A stretch of DNA of 64,000 nt, from the NCBI RefSeq assembly GCF_030389965.1, contig NZ_CP128399.1:1726934-1790933 (forward strand). Direction: 5' to 3'. The first letter of the stretch is position 1, and the number at the start of each line of letters is the position of its first letter. This DNA is from Candidatus Chlorohelix allophototropha (GTDB lineage Bacteria > Chloroflexota > Chloroflexia > Chloroheliales > Chloroheliaceae). The notes under the pieces were generated by a model. It was not told the DNA's origin. It saw only the letters and a list, made by a program, of their open reading frames with translations, and did not search any database. Made by a program: the position numbers and the translations under genes. Below are positions 7,964-17,236 of this stretch, piece after piece.

Positions 7964-8935
7964 ATGTCAATAATCGTAACAGGCTCTATCGCCTATGACC
8001 ACATTATGGATTTTCCGGGTTATTTCAAAGATCATATTTTACCTGAGAAAATTCATATTCTTAATGTCTCTTTCCTGGTTTCATCGTTGAAAAAGATGCA
8101 TGGCGGTTGCGCACCCAATATTTCGTATACGTTGGCTTTACTGGGTGAGCGTTCTAGCATTCTCGGCACGGTGGGACACGATTTTCAGGCTTATCGCGCT
8201 GCGCTTGAAGAAGTAGGGGTGGATACCAGCCTCGTCAAAGTTGTACATGATAAGGTAACTGCCTCGTGCTTTATTACAACCGACAAATCTGGAAGTCAAA
8301 TAACCGGGTTTTATCCGGGCGCGATGGAACACGCCAGCGAAGTACGGATTGAAGATGCTAAACCGGAAGATATCGAAATCTGCATAGTCTCACCTGATGA
8401 CCCCCGCGCAATGATAGAGCATGTGCGTGAGTGCCAGCAGTTGAAAGTTCCTTACGTCTATGATATTGGCTGGCAGGTAATCGCTTTCGATGGTGGCGCG
8501 TTGCTGGATGGGGTTAACGGCGCGAAATTGGTTATCGGTAACGACTATGAGCTAGAAATTCTGCGTGAGAAGACCGGTCTAACCCCTGAAAAAATGCTTG
8601 AAACCTCCGAATATGTGGTTGTTACTAAAGGTGAGAATGGTTCTACTATCTATAGCCGTTCTGGTATTGCTCAAATACCAACTGTTCCTGCCAAAGTAGT
8701 ACGTGACCCAACCGGTGCAGGTGATGCATTTAGGGGTGGTCTCTTAAAAGGTCTCAGACGAGGATATGACCTTGACCAACTAGGTCGCGTGGCAGCATTG
8801 GCGGCAACATTCTGTGTTGAATCCAGTGGCACACAAGGTCAGAAATATACTATGACTGAGTTTGAATCTCGTTATCACGAGCATTTTGGTACTCCTGCAA
8901 TGCCACTATGGGAAGCGGAAGTTCTCGCAAAATAA
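7964..8935 (+). CDS. PfkB-family kinase, adenosine-kinase-like
   Basis: A 323-residue ribokinase/PfkB-fold kinase. It opens with IIVTGSIAYDHIMDFPG, carries GGCAPNISYTLALLG (sugar-binding region, about residue 48) and the catalytic anion-hole motif DPTGAGDAFRGG (about residue 247). The start has GGAGGAG. Lying directly upstream of ahcY and metK, it most likely phosphorylates adenosine released by SAH hydrolase and so pulls that reversible reaction forward. Substrate assignment rests on context; PfkB members also use ribose, fructose or other nucleosides. Confidence 0.85.
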   Translation: MSIIVTGSIAYDHIMDFPGYFKDHILPEKIHILNVSFLVSSLKKMHGGCAPNISYTLALLGERSSILGTVGHDFQAYRAALEEVGVDTSLVKVVHDKVTASCFITTDKSGSQITGFYPGAMEHASEVRIEDAKPEDIEICIVSPDDPRAMIEHVRECQQLKVPYVYDIGWQVIAFDGGALLDGVNGAKLVIGNDYELEILREKTGLTPEKMLETSEYVVVTKGENGSTIYSRSGIAQIPTVPAKVVRDPTGAGDAFRGGLLKGLRRGYDLDQLGRVAALAATFCVESSGTQGQKYTMTEFESRYHEHFGTPAMPLWEAEVLAK

Positions 8936-10273
<1,338 letters not shown>

Positions 10274-10297
10274 TTTGAGAGAGGAGACAGCAGTACA

Positions 10298-11524
10298 ATG
10301 AATACTTTTATGAGTTCACCCCAGTTCTTTCTTACCAGTGAGAGCGTAACTGAGGGGCATCCTGACAAGATGTGTGATCAAATTAGCGATGCGGTTTTGG
10401 ACGCTATTTTCGAACAGGATCCCCTTGCCCGCGTAGCCTGTGAAACCAGCACTACCACTGGCTTAATTCTGGTGGCAGGTGAAATCACCACTTCTGCTTA
10501 CGTCAATATTGATCAAATCGCACGTAATGCGGTTCTCGATATTGGTTATAACAGCAGCGAAATGGGCTTTGATGGCAATAGCTGCGGTATCATTGTGTCT
10601 ATCAAAGAACAGAGCAGTGATATTGCTATGGGCGTAGATAAGGCTCTCGAAGCCAAGCGCGGCGAAATGACCGAAGAGCAAATTGATGCTATCGGTGCAG
10701 GCGATCAGGGTATGATGATTGGTTATGCTTGCAATGAAACTCATGAATTAATGCCTCTCTCCATTGCATTAGCCCATCGTATCACCCGCCGACTTGCCGC
10801 TACTCGCAAGAGTGGTCAGTTAGGCTATCTGCGCCCAGACGGCAAGAGCCAAGTAACAGTTGAATATAGCTATGGCAAGCCCAAACGTATCGATGCCATA
10901 GTTGTTAGCACCCAGCACTCGCCCGATGTTTCGAGCGAACAGATTGAAACAGACGTTATCGAGCAGGTTATTAAACAGGTTGTACCGCTCGAACTGCTGG
11001 ATGCCAATACCCGCTTCTACATTAACCCCACCGGGCGGTTTGTAATCGGCGGGCCTATGGGCGATGCTGGTTTGACCGGACGCAAAATCATCGTGGATAC
11101 CTACGGCGGTATTGCCCGTCACGGCGGCGGCGCGTTCAGTGGCAAAGACCCAACCAAAGTAGACCGCTCTGCTGCATACGCAGTTCGCTACGTTGCTAAG
11201 AACATCATTGCTGCCGGGTTAGCCGATCGCGTAGAGTTGCAGGTTTCTTATGCAATTGGCGTGGCGCGTCCCATCTCGTTGATGGTTGAAACCTATGGAA
11301 CTGGCAAGGTTGCGGATGAGGTTATTCTTAATCTCGTTAACAAGTATTTTGACCTCCGCCCTGCCGGAATCATCAAAATGCTAGACCTTCGCCGACCTAT
11401 CTACCGCCAGACTGCGGCTTACGGTCACTTCGGACGCACCGATATTGACCTTCCTTGGGAACGTACCGACAAGGCTGAGATTCTGCGGCAAGAAGCGGGT
11501 CTCGCTGCGGCAGTAGCGATCTAA
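10298..11524 (+). CDS. metK: S-adenosylmethionine synthetase
   Basis: Makes SAM from methionine and ATP. The 408-residue protein has [20 protein letters not shown] near the start, the hexapeptide GAGDQG (near residue 131) and [19 protein letters not shown] (near 273), all diagnostic of MetK. GAGAGGAG lies upstream; the ATG at 10298 gives [17 protein letters not shown], an internal ATG four codons later being an alternative. Last gene of the SAM cluster, closed by a strong terminator. Confidence 0.97.
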   Translation: MNTFMSSPQFFLTSESVTEGHPDKMCDQISDAVLDAIFEQDPLARVACETSTTTGLILVAGEITTSAYVNIDQIARNAVLDIGYNSSEMGFDGNSCGIIVSIKEQSSDIAMGVDKALEAKRGEMTEEQIDAIGAGDQGMMIGYACNETHELMPLSIALAHRITRRLAATRKSGQLGYLRPDGKSQVTVEYSYGKPKRIDAIVVSTQHSPDVSSEQIETDVIEQVIKQVVPLELLDANTRFYINPTGRFVIGGPMGDAGLTGRKIIVDTYGGIARHGGGAFSGKDPTKVDRSAAYAVRYVAKNIIAAGLADRVELQVSYAIGVARPISLMVETYGTGKVADEVILNLVNKYFDLRPAGIIKMLDLRRPIYRQTAAYGHFGRTDIDLPWERTDKAEILRQEAGLAAAVAI

Positions 11525-11550
11525 ATCGGGAACTTTTTCGTTAATTCAAA

Positions 11551-11580
11551 AGGGGTCTTGCTTTTTATGGCAAGACCCCT
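11551..11580 (+). terminator. Bidirectional terminator after metK
   Basis: AGGGGTCTTGC (11551-11561) and GCAAGACCCCT (11570-11580) form a perfect 11-pair stem with an 8-base loop. It is flanked by AAAA on the left and an AT-rich tail on the right, so it can end metK and the convergent methyltransferase gene. Confidence 0.85.
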
Positions 11581-11604
11581 GAATATTTTATATCTTAGTT
11601 GGTT

Positions 11605-12378
11605 TTACTTATGGCACAAAGCCAGCAAGATTGGCGCTTCTTCCAAATGCTGCTCGCTAAAGACGAAATCATCCTCACTAAGATAGGCATGCCCTTGCCG
11701 GAATGATTTCTTTGAACACTTCTTCATATCTCCAGTATTTAAACCTTCAGTTATGGTCGGGATATAAGAAGAAACGCCGCTTGTAGTCAGTTGTCCTATT
11801 TCAAACTGCCCGTAAATTCGGTAAGGTGGTTTGAAACGATGCGATAGAATTTCGATCAACTCAGCGGGAGTAAACCCTCGTCGCAAGTACAGGCTATGGT
11901 CGTATCCCTCTGAAAAATATTGTCGGTTGTGGCTGGAGATTATCAAAGTGCCACCACTACGTAAAACGCGATGAAATTCTTTGAGAAGCTTCTCTGGGTC
12001 AGTTACTTGTTCAATAATATCGAAAGCTACTATAACATCAAAACTGGCTTTGGAGTAAGGCAATTTCTGGAGATCGGCTAACTGGTAATGTAGATTGGAA
12101 GCGGCGTAATGTCGGCGGGCGCTTTCGATTGCGTCAGGAGAAGTATCCACGCTGGTCACGCTGCGTGCTCCGCTTTTAAGAAGAGTAACACTTCCGTGAC
12201 CACTTCCGCACCCTATTTCAAGGACATCATTACCTCGCATTAATTCGCGAGCAAATCTGTAACGGGCGCGTTGCTGACCTTCACTATTGAGCCAACTATC
12301 CGAAACCTCAACAGTGGGTTGTTCCGGGGAGGAGAACTGGCTTCCCTGCCAGCGGGTTTGCTCAATTTTTGTAAACAT
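11605..12378 (-). CDS. Class I SAM-dependent methyltransferase
   Basis: A 257-residue protein with a Rossmann methyltransferase core: motif I VLEIGCGSGHGS near residue 52, acidic loop VDTSPDAIESARRHY near 78, and motif II/III DVIVAFDIIEQVTDPEKLL near 114, followed by FHRVLRSGGTLIIS. This is the UbiE/Methyltransf_11 layout. The substrate cannot be read from sequence. It is convergent with metK and divergent from the small membrane protein gene at 12617, so it stands alone. Confidence 0.85.
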   Translation of the reverse strand: MFTKIEQTRWQGSQFSSPEQPTVEVSDSWLNSEGQQRARYRFARELMRGNDVLEIGCGSGHGSVTLLKSGARSVTSVDTSPDAIESARRHYAASNLHYQLADLQKLPYSKASFDVIVAFDIIEQVTDPEKLLKEFHRVLRSGGTLIISSHNRQYFSEGYDHSLYLRRGFTPAELIEILSHRFKPPYRIYGQFEIGQLTTSGVSSYIPTITEGLNTGDMKKCSKKSFRQGHAYLSEDDFVFSEQHLEEAPILLALCHK

Positions 12379-12616
12379 CCATTATCCTAAAGCACTAAAT
12401 GGTGAAAATCTCAAGTTACTCCTAAAAGAATATTAACATGCTACAATCGGGTAGTAAGTTTGTCAATGGATATTTGTTATTATTTTTTAACCAGATATTT
12501 ACAAGCAATGATGTTTACGATTGTAGTCTAGGCTATATTCTGAGTGTAGTTCCACATGCTACAATCTTTTAGATAGTACCCGGTTGAGTAAGCCTGATAC
12601 GAGGAGATATAATTTT

Positions 12617-12988
12617 ATGATCGTACTTGACACTGCTATAGTGACTGATCCTACCGCTGTAAGTTCAATAAGCAGCCTTACTGTGATTGGCGCGTGGGTA
12701 GGTGGTCTAGGCATTATTTTTGCGGCGCTTTCCTTCAGCTTTGGAATGATTAACCCGCGTTTGTTTCGTGTTGGGTTGACTTGGCTAATTGCCGCCGATG
12801 CCGGAATTCTCACAATGTTGGCAACTCTAATCTTGTTAATTGAGAGCGCCACACTCTGGATATTTACTGTGGCAGGGGTAATTATACTAATTGCGCTCAC
12901 CGTGTTTGTGGTGATGGTATTACGCTTGTATGCTAGTAAGGGTGCGCCTGCCTCTTTAGAGGATGCAAGACGCCGTATCGAGTTCTAG
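12617..12988 (+). CDS. Small polytopic membrane protein, function unknown
   Basis: A 123-residue protein with three hydrophobic stretches (about residues 18-40, 52-75 and 80-100) and a polar C-terminal tail (SKGAPASLEDARRRIEF). The ATG at 12617 is chosen because GAGGAG lies ten bases upstream; an in-frame TTG at 12584 has none. No family recognised. Its TAG stop overlaps the TAG stop of the convergent phosphoesterase gene in a shared CTAG. Confidence 0.65.
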   Translation: MIVLDTAIVTDPTAVSSISSLTVIGAWVGGLGIIFAALSFSFGMINPRLFRVGLTWLIAADAGILTMLATLILLIESATLWIFTVAGVIILIALTVFVVMVLRLYASKGAPASLEDARRRIEF

Positions 12989-13848
12989 GAATTGTTGTAA
13001 TATTGCCTCAGGTAGTCAATGACTGCCATTTCGAGATGTTCCATATCGTCAGGTGGTGTGGGGTGATCACCTGATTTGATGTATCGATTTACAAATTCGC
13101 TCATCCCGGCGGTTGTACCAGTCTCTACTAGATATTGGATGAACCGCATGATTGGACCAGCCTCTTGTAGGCTGGCATTTTTTTTGATTGCTTTCAGGGC
13201 AGCATTCCGGTTATATTCCACTCTTCTATGTTGTACCAGCCAATCCTCCCCATTCCACTCCGCTATGGCATAGCATGCGCGAGTATCTCCATCAATTGGG
13301 TATCCCACCGAGCCGCAATTAACTAGGGTCATTCCTCTCCAGCGTATAAGAGCAGGACGATGCGTATGACCTGCTATTACCAATCGGCGAGGTCGCACTT
13401 CGCCTTCAAACATTTCTTCAAGCAATCCATCCGGCATATTCGGATATATCGGTTCGTTATCTCGGCGCGGTGAGCCATGCACTACCAGCACATTAACATC
13501 TGCTCCGTAATTTAATTCTGCACGGGTGGGTAGGCTGGCTAACCAATCTTTTTCTTCAGTGGTAAGACATGTTGCCGCCCATTTACCCGGTGCATAGAGC
13601 GCGCGAAAGGGAGGATGTTCGAATTTATCACTGAAAATATTGTCCAATATGTAGCCCTCGTGATTGCCTCTAATCATCACAGGCATGAGGGCGCGCAACT
13701 TGCGGATTGTTTCCACTGGAAAAGGACCGCAATCGATGAAATCTCCCGCCACTACCAACACATCACAGTTCTGCTTGGAAATATCTTCAAGCACTGCATC
13801 CAACGCATGCAAGTTAGCGTGAATATCGGAAATAGCAGCAATTTTCAT
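12985..13848 (-). CDS. Calcineurin-like metallophosphoesterase
   Basis: A 287-residue YfcE/MJ0936-type phosphoesterase. Metal-binding motifs occur in order: ISDIHANLHAL (residue 6), VVAGDFIDCG (32), IRGNHEG (59), LVVHGSPR (122) and IAGHTHRP (159). C-terminal residues about 215-287 form a helical extension unlike the minimal family. Substrate unknown; relatives hydrolyse cyclic nucleotides or phosphodiesters. It follows the GT39 gene by seven bases on the same strand and is probably co-transcribed. Confidence 0.85.
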   Translation of the reverse strand: MKIAAISDIHANLHALDAVLEDISKQNCDVLVVAGDFIDCGPFPVETIRKLRALMPVMIRGNHEGYILDNIFSDKFEHPPFRALYAPGKWAATCLTTEEKDWLASLPTRAELNYGADVNVLVVHGSPRRDNEPIYPNMPDGLLEEMFEGEVRPRRLVIAGHTHRPALIRWRGMTLVNCGSVGYPIDGDTRACYAIAEWNGEDWLVQHRRVEYNRNAALKAIKKNASLQEAGPIMRFIQYLVETGTTAGMSEFVNRYIKSGDHPTPPDDMEHLEMAVIDYLRQYYNNS

Positions 13849-13855
13849 AAAACTG

Positions 13856-15712
13856 TTACTGATATGGAATTTCTGGCTTATTTTCAGGCTCTACGAAGTG
13901 ATAAATAGTTATACTCGATTCTCCGCTCGGCTTGGGAAATGATTTTATAGGCTTAAGGTATGGGCGCAATACCTCATCGGGTTGTACGGTGGTAATGTAG
14001 TAAGTATCGCGTTCGCCTCTGAAATTGCGGGTCATCCAATTAACCTCGGCAGTACGCCCGAAGAAAACCCAGCCTTTAAGTTGGCTTAATTTGGTCATGT
14101 AATAAATTTCAGGAGTTACGTTATCCTGATCTATGTAGATCAAAATGGGGTCGGTGGCAGCTAGGTCGCGCAGGGTATTTAGCGATTCTTCTAGTCCATA
14201 ACCACTGGGCCAGCCTTCGATATATTGCCAGCGATCGCGTGTGGCTAATTGCGCTTCAGCCGGGTGATTAATAATTTGGTCGTCCAGTTTGACCCAAGGC
14301 GCGATAGTTATTAGAACCAAACATATCCCAAAGGCTACTCCAACTGCCCCAGACCATCCCATTCTCTCACGGCTCACCCGAATCAAATATCGTCCTAATC
14401 GATAAATTGCGAAGGCTGCCAATAATAGCATAGGGGGACCAAATGGGGTAATGTACCGCGAAAACCAATGTTGCCTCGCCAGAATCATTTGCGCAATAAT
14501 CGGTAGAATTGCCCAGCAAACCAATACCAGTTCGGCATGTCCGAAGCGTGGGCGTAAAATCGCGTAACCAAAGGCAGCTAGCGCCAGCACTAATAGCGGT
14601 ACATTGTAGTAGGTTAGCCACCACTCCCAAGTTTGGCTAAAGTTTGAATGCCATAAATCCAAAGGGAAAGCTAAAATCTCTTTAAATGTAAGGGCATAAC
14701 TGGTATCGGTGCTGCTCAAGTAGGCGGCATCTTTGCCGGTTTGGAGCGGTAAATAAGCTGCTCCCGCTATAGCAATACCTAGAAATCCAACCACAGCCAT
14801 ATACAGGAAACCGCGTAAATTTTGCGATCGCGTTTTAAAAAGGCGTATTTTGTATAGGCGCGAAACCTTTAAGAAGAGTGTGCTTTTCCTTTCATTAATA
14901 AGTTGGGATGACTGTATAGCAGAATTGCGCGCTAATTGGGGAAGATGCCGCACCCGCATTTGATACCACCATAGCGAAAACTTTCTCAAGAAGCTTGGCT
15001 GAGGGTTTTTTAATCGCTCCCATATATCCGGTCGGCGATGCAAAATAAAGGCTACCAGTGGGGTGAGACCAATAGCAAACAATGCCGTTTGTTTTACAAA
15101 CATTCCCAGCCCTAACGCTGCTCCTAATCCAAGCGCATAAAGGGCGCGTGGTTGCATTGCAATGGCGCAGGCAAAGTATAGCGCTGCCATCCCTGCTGCC
15201 GATTCCCAACTGCTATGTACGGCTAGTCGGTTATGCAACACCATGAGAGGGCACAAGATGTAAAATAGGGTAGCCAGAAATCCCGCTACCGACGATAAGA
15301 CCCTTTTTCCTATTAGATATATAAAGATACAGGTTACACCCCCGCCTATTACCGAGAGCATCCTAGCTCCGGTCAAGGGTTCATCAAACCAGTTCCATGC
15401 CCAGCTTAAAGCCCACACAAACAGAGGCGGTTTTCCATCTCGTTCGGCGGAAATCAGCAAATTTCGCTGTGGGTCGAGCATATACTCACGGGCATAGGAC
15501 AGGTAGATGGTTTCATCGTAGAAGACGGGAAGCGCCATCAGATTTGGCAAGCGCATCCACAGGTAAAGGGGTATCAGCAGCAGCACTCCTAGCGTATCGC
15601 GGGCAGCCCAAAATAGAGGAATAGCTTTTTTCAGAGCATACATTCGCCCAGATTTGCTTGATAATTTACGTCCCTCCAAGACGCTGGCAGGGTTTATAAA
15701 GTGCTGTTGCAT
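13856..15712 (-). CDS. GT39/ArnT-like membrane glycosyltransferase
   Basis: A polytopic protein with ten or more predicted membrane helices and the C-fold glycosyltransferase opening MRLPNLMALPVFYDETIYLS, whose Asp-Glu pair in the first extracytoplasmic loop is the catalytic mark of the PMT/ArnT/AglB-type superfamily. LISAERDGKPPLFVWALSW and QRNLL fit lipid-linked sugar mannosyl- or aminoarabinosyl-type transferases. Start is uncertain: ATG 15712 lies at the expected start point of a good promoter (TTGCGT-17-TATAAT, minus strand 15748-15720) and could be leaderless; ATG 15643 is the conservative alternative; a TTG at 15748 would sit inside the promoter. The soluble tail (about the last 130 residues) faces the outside. 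Confidence 0.8.
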   Translation of the reverse strand: MQQHFINPASVLEGRKLSSKSGRMYALKKAIPLFWAARDTLGVLLLIPLYLWMRLPNLMALPVFYDETIYLSYAREYMLDPQRNLLISAERDGKPPLFVWALSWAWNWFDEPLTGARMLSVIGGGVTCIFIYLIGKRVLSSVAGFLATLFYILCPLMVLHNRLAVHSSWESAAGMAALYFACAIAMQPRALYALGLGAALGLGMFVKQTALFAIGLTPLVAFILHRRPDIWERLKNPQPSFLRKFSLWWYQMRVRHLPQLARNSAIQSSQLINERKSTLFLKVSRLYKIRLFKTRSQNLRGFLYMAVVGFLGIAIAGAAYLPLQTGKDAAYLSSTDTSYALTFKEILAFPLDLWHSNFSQTWEWWLTYYNVPLLVLALAAFGYAILRPRFGHAELVLVCWAILPIIAQMILARQHWFSRYITPFGPPMLLLAAFAIYRLGRYLIRVSRERMGWSGAVGVAFGICLVLITIAPWVKLDDQIINHPAEAQLATRDRWQYIEGWPSGYGLEESLNTLRDLAATDPILIYIDQDNVTPEIYYMTKLSQLKGWVFFGRTAEVNWMTRNFRGERDTYYITTVQPDEVLRPYLKPIKSFPKPSGESSITIYHFVEPENKPEIPYQ

Positions 15713-15719
15713 GCTGACT

Positions 15720-15748
15720 ATTATATTTGGCAAGTTACCAAAACGCAA
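15720..15748 (-). promoter_or_regulatory. Promoter of the GT39-like gene
   Basis: On the minus strand, TTGCGT (15748-15743), 17 bases and TATAAT (15725-15720). Predicted transcription start is at about 15713. Confidence 0.5.
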
Positions 15749-15762
15749 AGTATTATGAAATG

Positions 15763-15793
15763 AAAGAACGCTGTCTGCTCTACAGCGTTCTTT
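15763..15793. other. Perfect 12-base inverted repeat between divergent genes
   Basis: AAAGAACGCTGT (15763-15774) and ACAGCGTTCTTT (15782-15793) with a 7-base loop, between the divergent GT39-like and rodA genes. It has no T-tract on the plus strand and a weak one on the minus strand, so it could be an operator or a terminator of antisense transcription. Confidence 0.5.
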
Positions 15794-16027
15794 GAGGAGG
15801 ATTGAGAAGATTCTAGTGAGAGGACTTTTGAAGATGTTTGCAAGTATTATTACTCACATCTCTATTAACGTATATAAAGCTGTTTTTCTCTATGGCATTA
15901 TTCACTTTCTCGGAGTGTTGCTCACCACAGGTTTAAGATGATATATCCCTAATTATATTGCAATCTATTTTCAATCTGCTATACTAAGTTTTGAGAAGTA
16001 TTTTGTATTATGTAAATCAGGAATTGC

Positions 16028-17191
16028 ATGGAAAAATCTATTTGGCGTTTTTTTGATATTCCTCTGCTCATCGGTGTACTTATCACAGCCCTTTTCGGTG
16101 TATTGATGGTGTATAGCGCCACTCACACCGACCCTGCCCTTTCTCCTCTCAATATGCACATCAAGCAATTAACCGTAGGGGTTGGTCTCGGTATGATTCT
16201 GCTGTTTTTGATGGCAAGGATGGATTATCACTTTTTTGAATATGTGACTTTTATAGTTTATATACTTTGCGTTGGTTTGCTATTTTTGGTGCGTGTAATT
16301 GGGCAAACTACCTCCGGTTCTACTCGCTGGATTGATTTAGGCTTTACCGATATACAGCCTTCAGAACCTGCTAAGTTGCTAATGGTGATTGTGCTGGCAC
16401 GTTTTTATGCCACCAACGAACATCGTATCCAACGCTTTCCGGTATTTGCAACCTCTCTTTTGGTGGCTGCGCCCGCCGTGATTCTGGTATTTATCCAGCC
16501 AGATCTTGGTACTACTATGGTTTTGATCGCTATTTGGTTTGGGATGGCGTGGGCGGGTGGCACTAATCTGGTGCATCTATTTGGTTTAATTTTTATAGCT
16601 GTGCCGATTGTTTTACTTATTTGGTTTGCACCCGACCTTACCGGCGGGAAAGTTCAAATCTTCTCCGACTATCAGTATGAACGTTTTCATAGTTTCTGGG
16701 ACCCGAATTATTCCGACCCAAGCCAGCGCCGAAACCTCGAAGTATCTAATAAAGCGGTAGTAGGCGGCGGTTTATTGGGGCAAGGTTATGCCAGTGGTGT
16801 TCAGAATACTATGAATTATCTGAGTATTCGTCACACTGACTTTATCTTTTCAGTAATAGCGGAGGAATTTGGTTTTGTGGGTTCAATCGCCTTGCTGGTA
16901 TTGCTGGCTCTCATTCTGACAAGGATTTTGCATATTGCTCAGAAAAGTAATGATAGTTACGGGCGTATGATTTGTGCTGGTGTGTTTACTATGCTCTTTT
17001 TCCAGGTATTTATTAATGTGGGAATGAATTTGGGACTATTTCCGGTGACCGGTATTCCATTGCCCTTGATTAGTAATGGCAATAGCGCGATGTGGACGAT
17101 GTTTATCTCACTTGGAATAGTCGAAAGCGTTTCTATGCGTCACCAACGCGACACAACTTGGTATTATCGTAGTGGCGCAATCGCAGATTAA
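16028..17191 (+). CDS. rodA: RodA/FtsW-type peptidoglycan glycosyltransferase (SEDS)
   Basis: A 387-residue SEDS-family protein with about ten membrane helices. Diagnostic segments are RWIDLGFTDIQPSEPAKLLM (near residue 99), QPDLGTTMVL (157), VVGGGLLGQGYASG with IRHTDFIFSVIAEEFG (about 240-275) and the closing NLGLFPVTGIPLPLISNGNS. The Asp in the last cytoplasmic/extracytoplasmic motif and the overall length fit RodA rather than FtsW. It polymerises lipid II at the membrane with a class B PBP partner, which is not encoded here. Followed 45 bases later by the gene at 17237. Confidence 0.88.
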   Translation: MEKSIWRFFDIPLLIGVLITALFGVLMVYSATHTDPALSPLNMHIKQLTVGVGLGMILLFLMARMDYHFFEYVTFIVYILCVGLLFLVRVIGQTTSGSTRWIDLGFTDIQPSEPAKLLMVIVLARFYATNEHRIQRFPVFATSLLVAAPAVILVFIQPDLGTTMVLIAIWFGMAWAGGTNLVHLFGLIFIAVPIVLLIWFAPDLTGGKVQIFSDYQYERFHSFWDPNYSDPSQRRNLEVSNKAVVGGGLLGQGYASGVQNTMNYLSIRHTDFIFSVIAEEFGFVGSIALLVLLALILTRILHIAQKSNDSYGRMICAGVFTMLFFQVFINVGMNLGLFPVTGIPLPLISNGNSAMWTMFISLGIVESVSMRHQRDTTWYYRSGAIAD

Positions 17192-17236
17192 AACTCCCCG
17201 GCTTATATAAGTTTAAGTAGTTGAGGTAAATGACAT

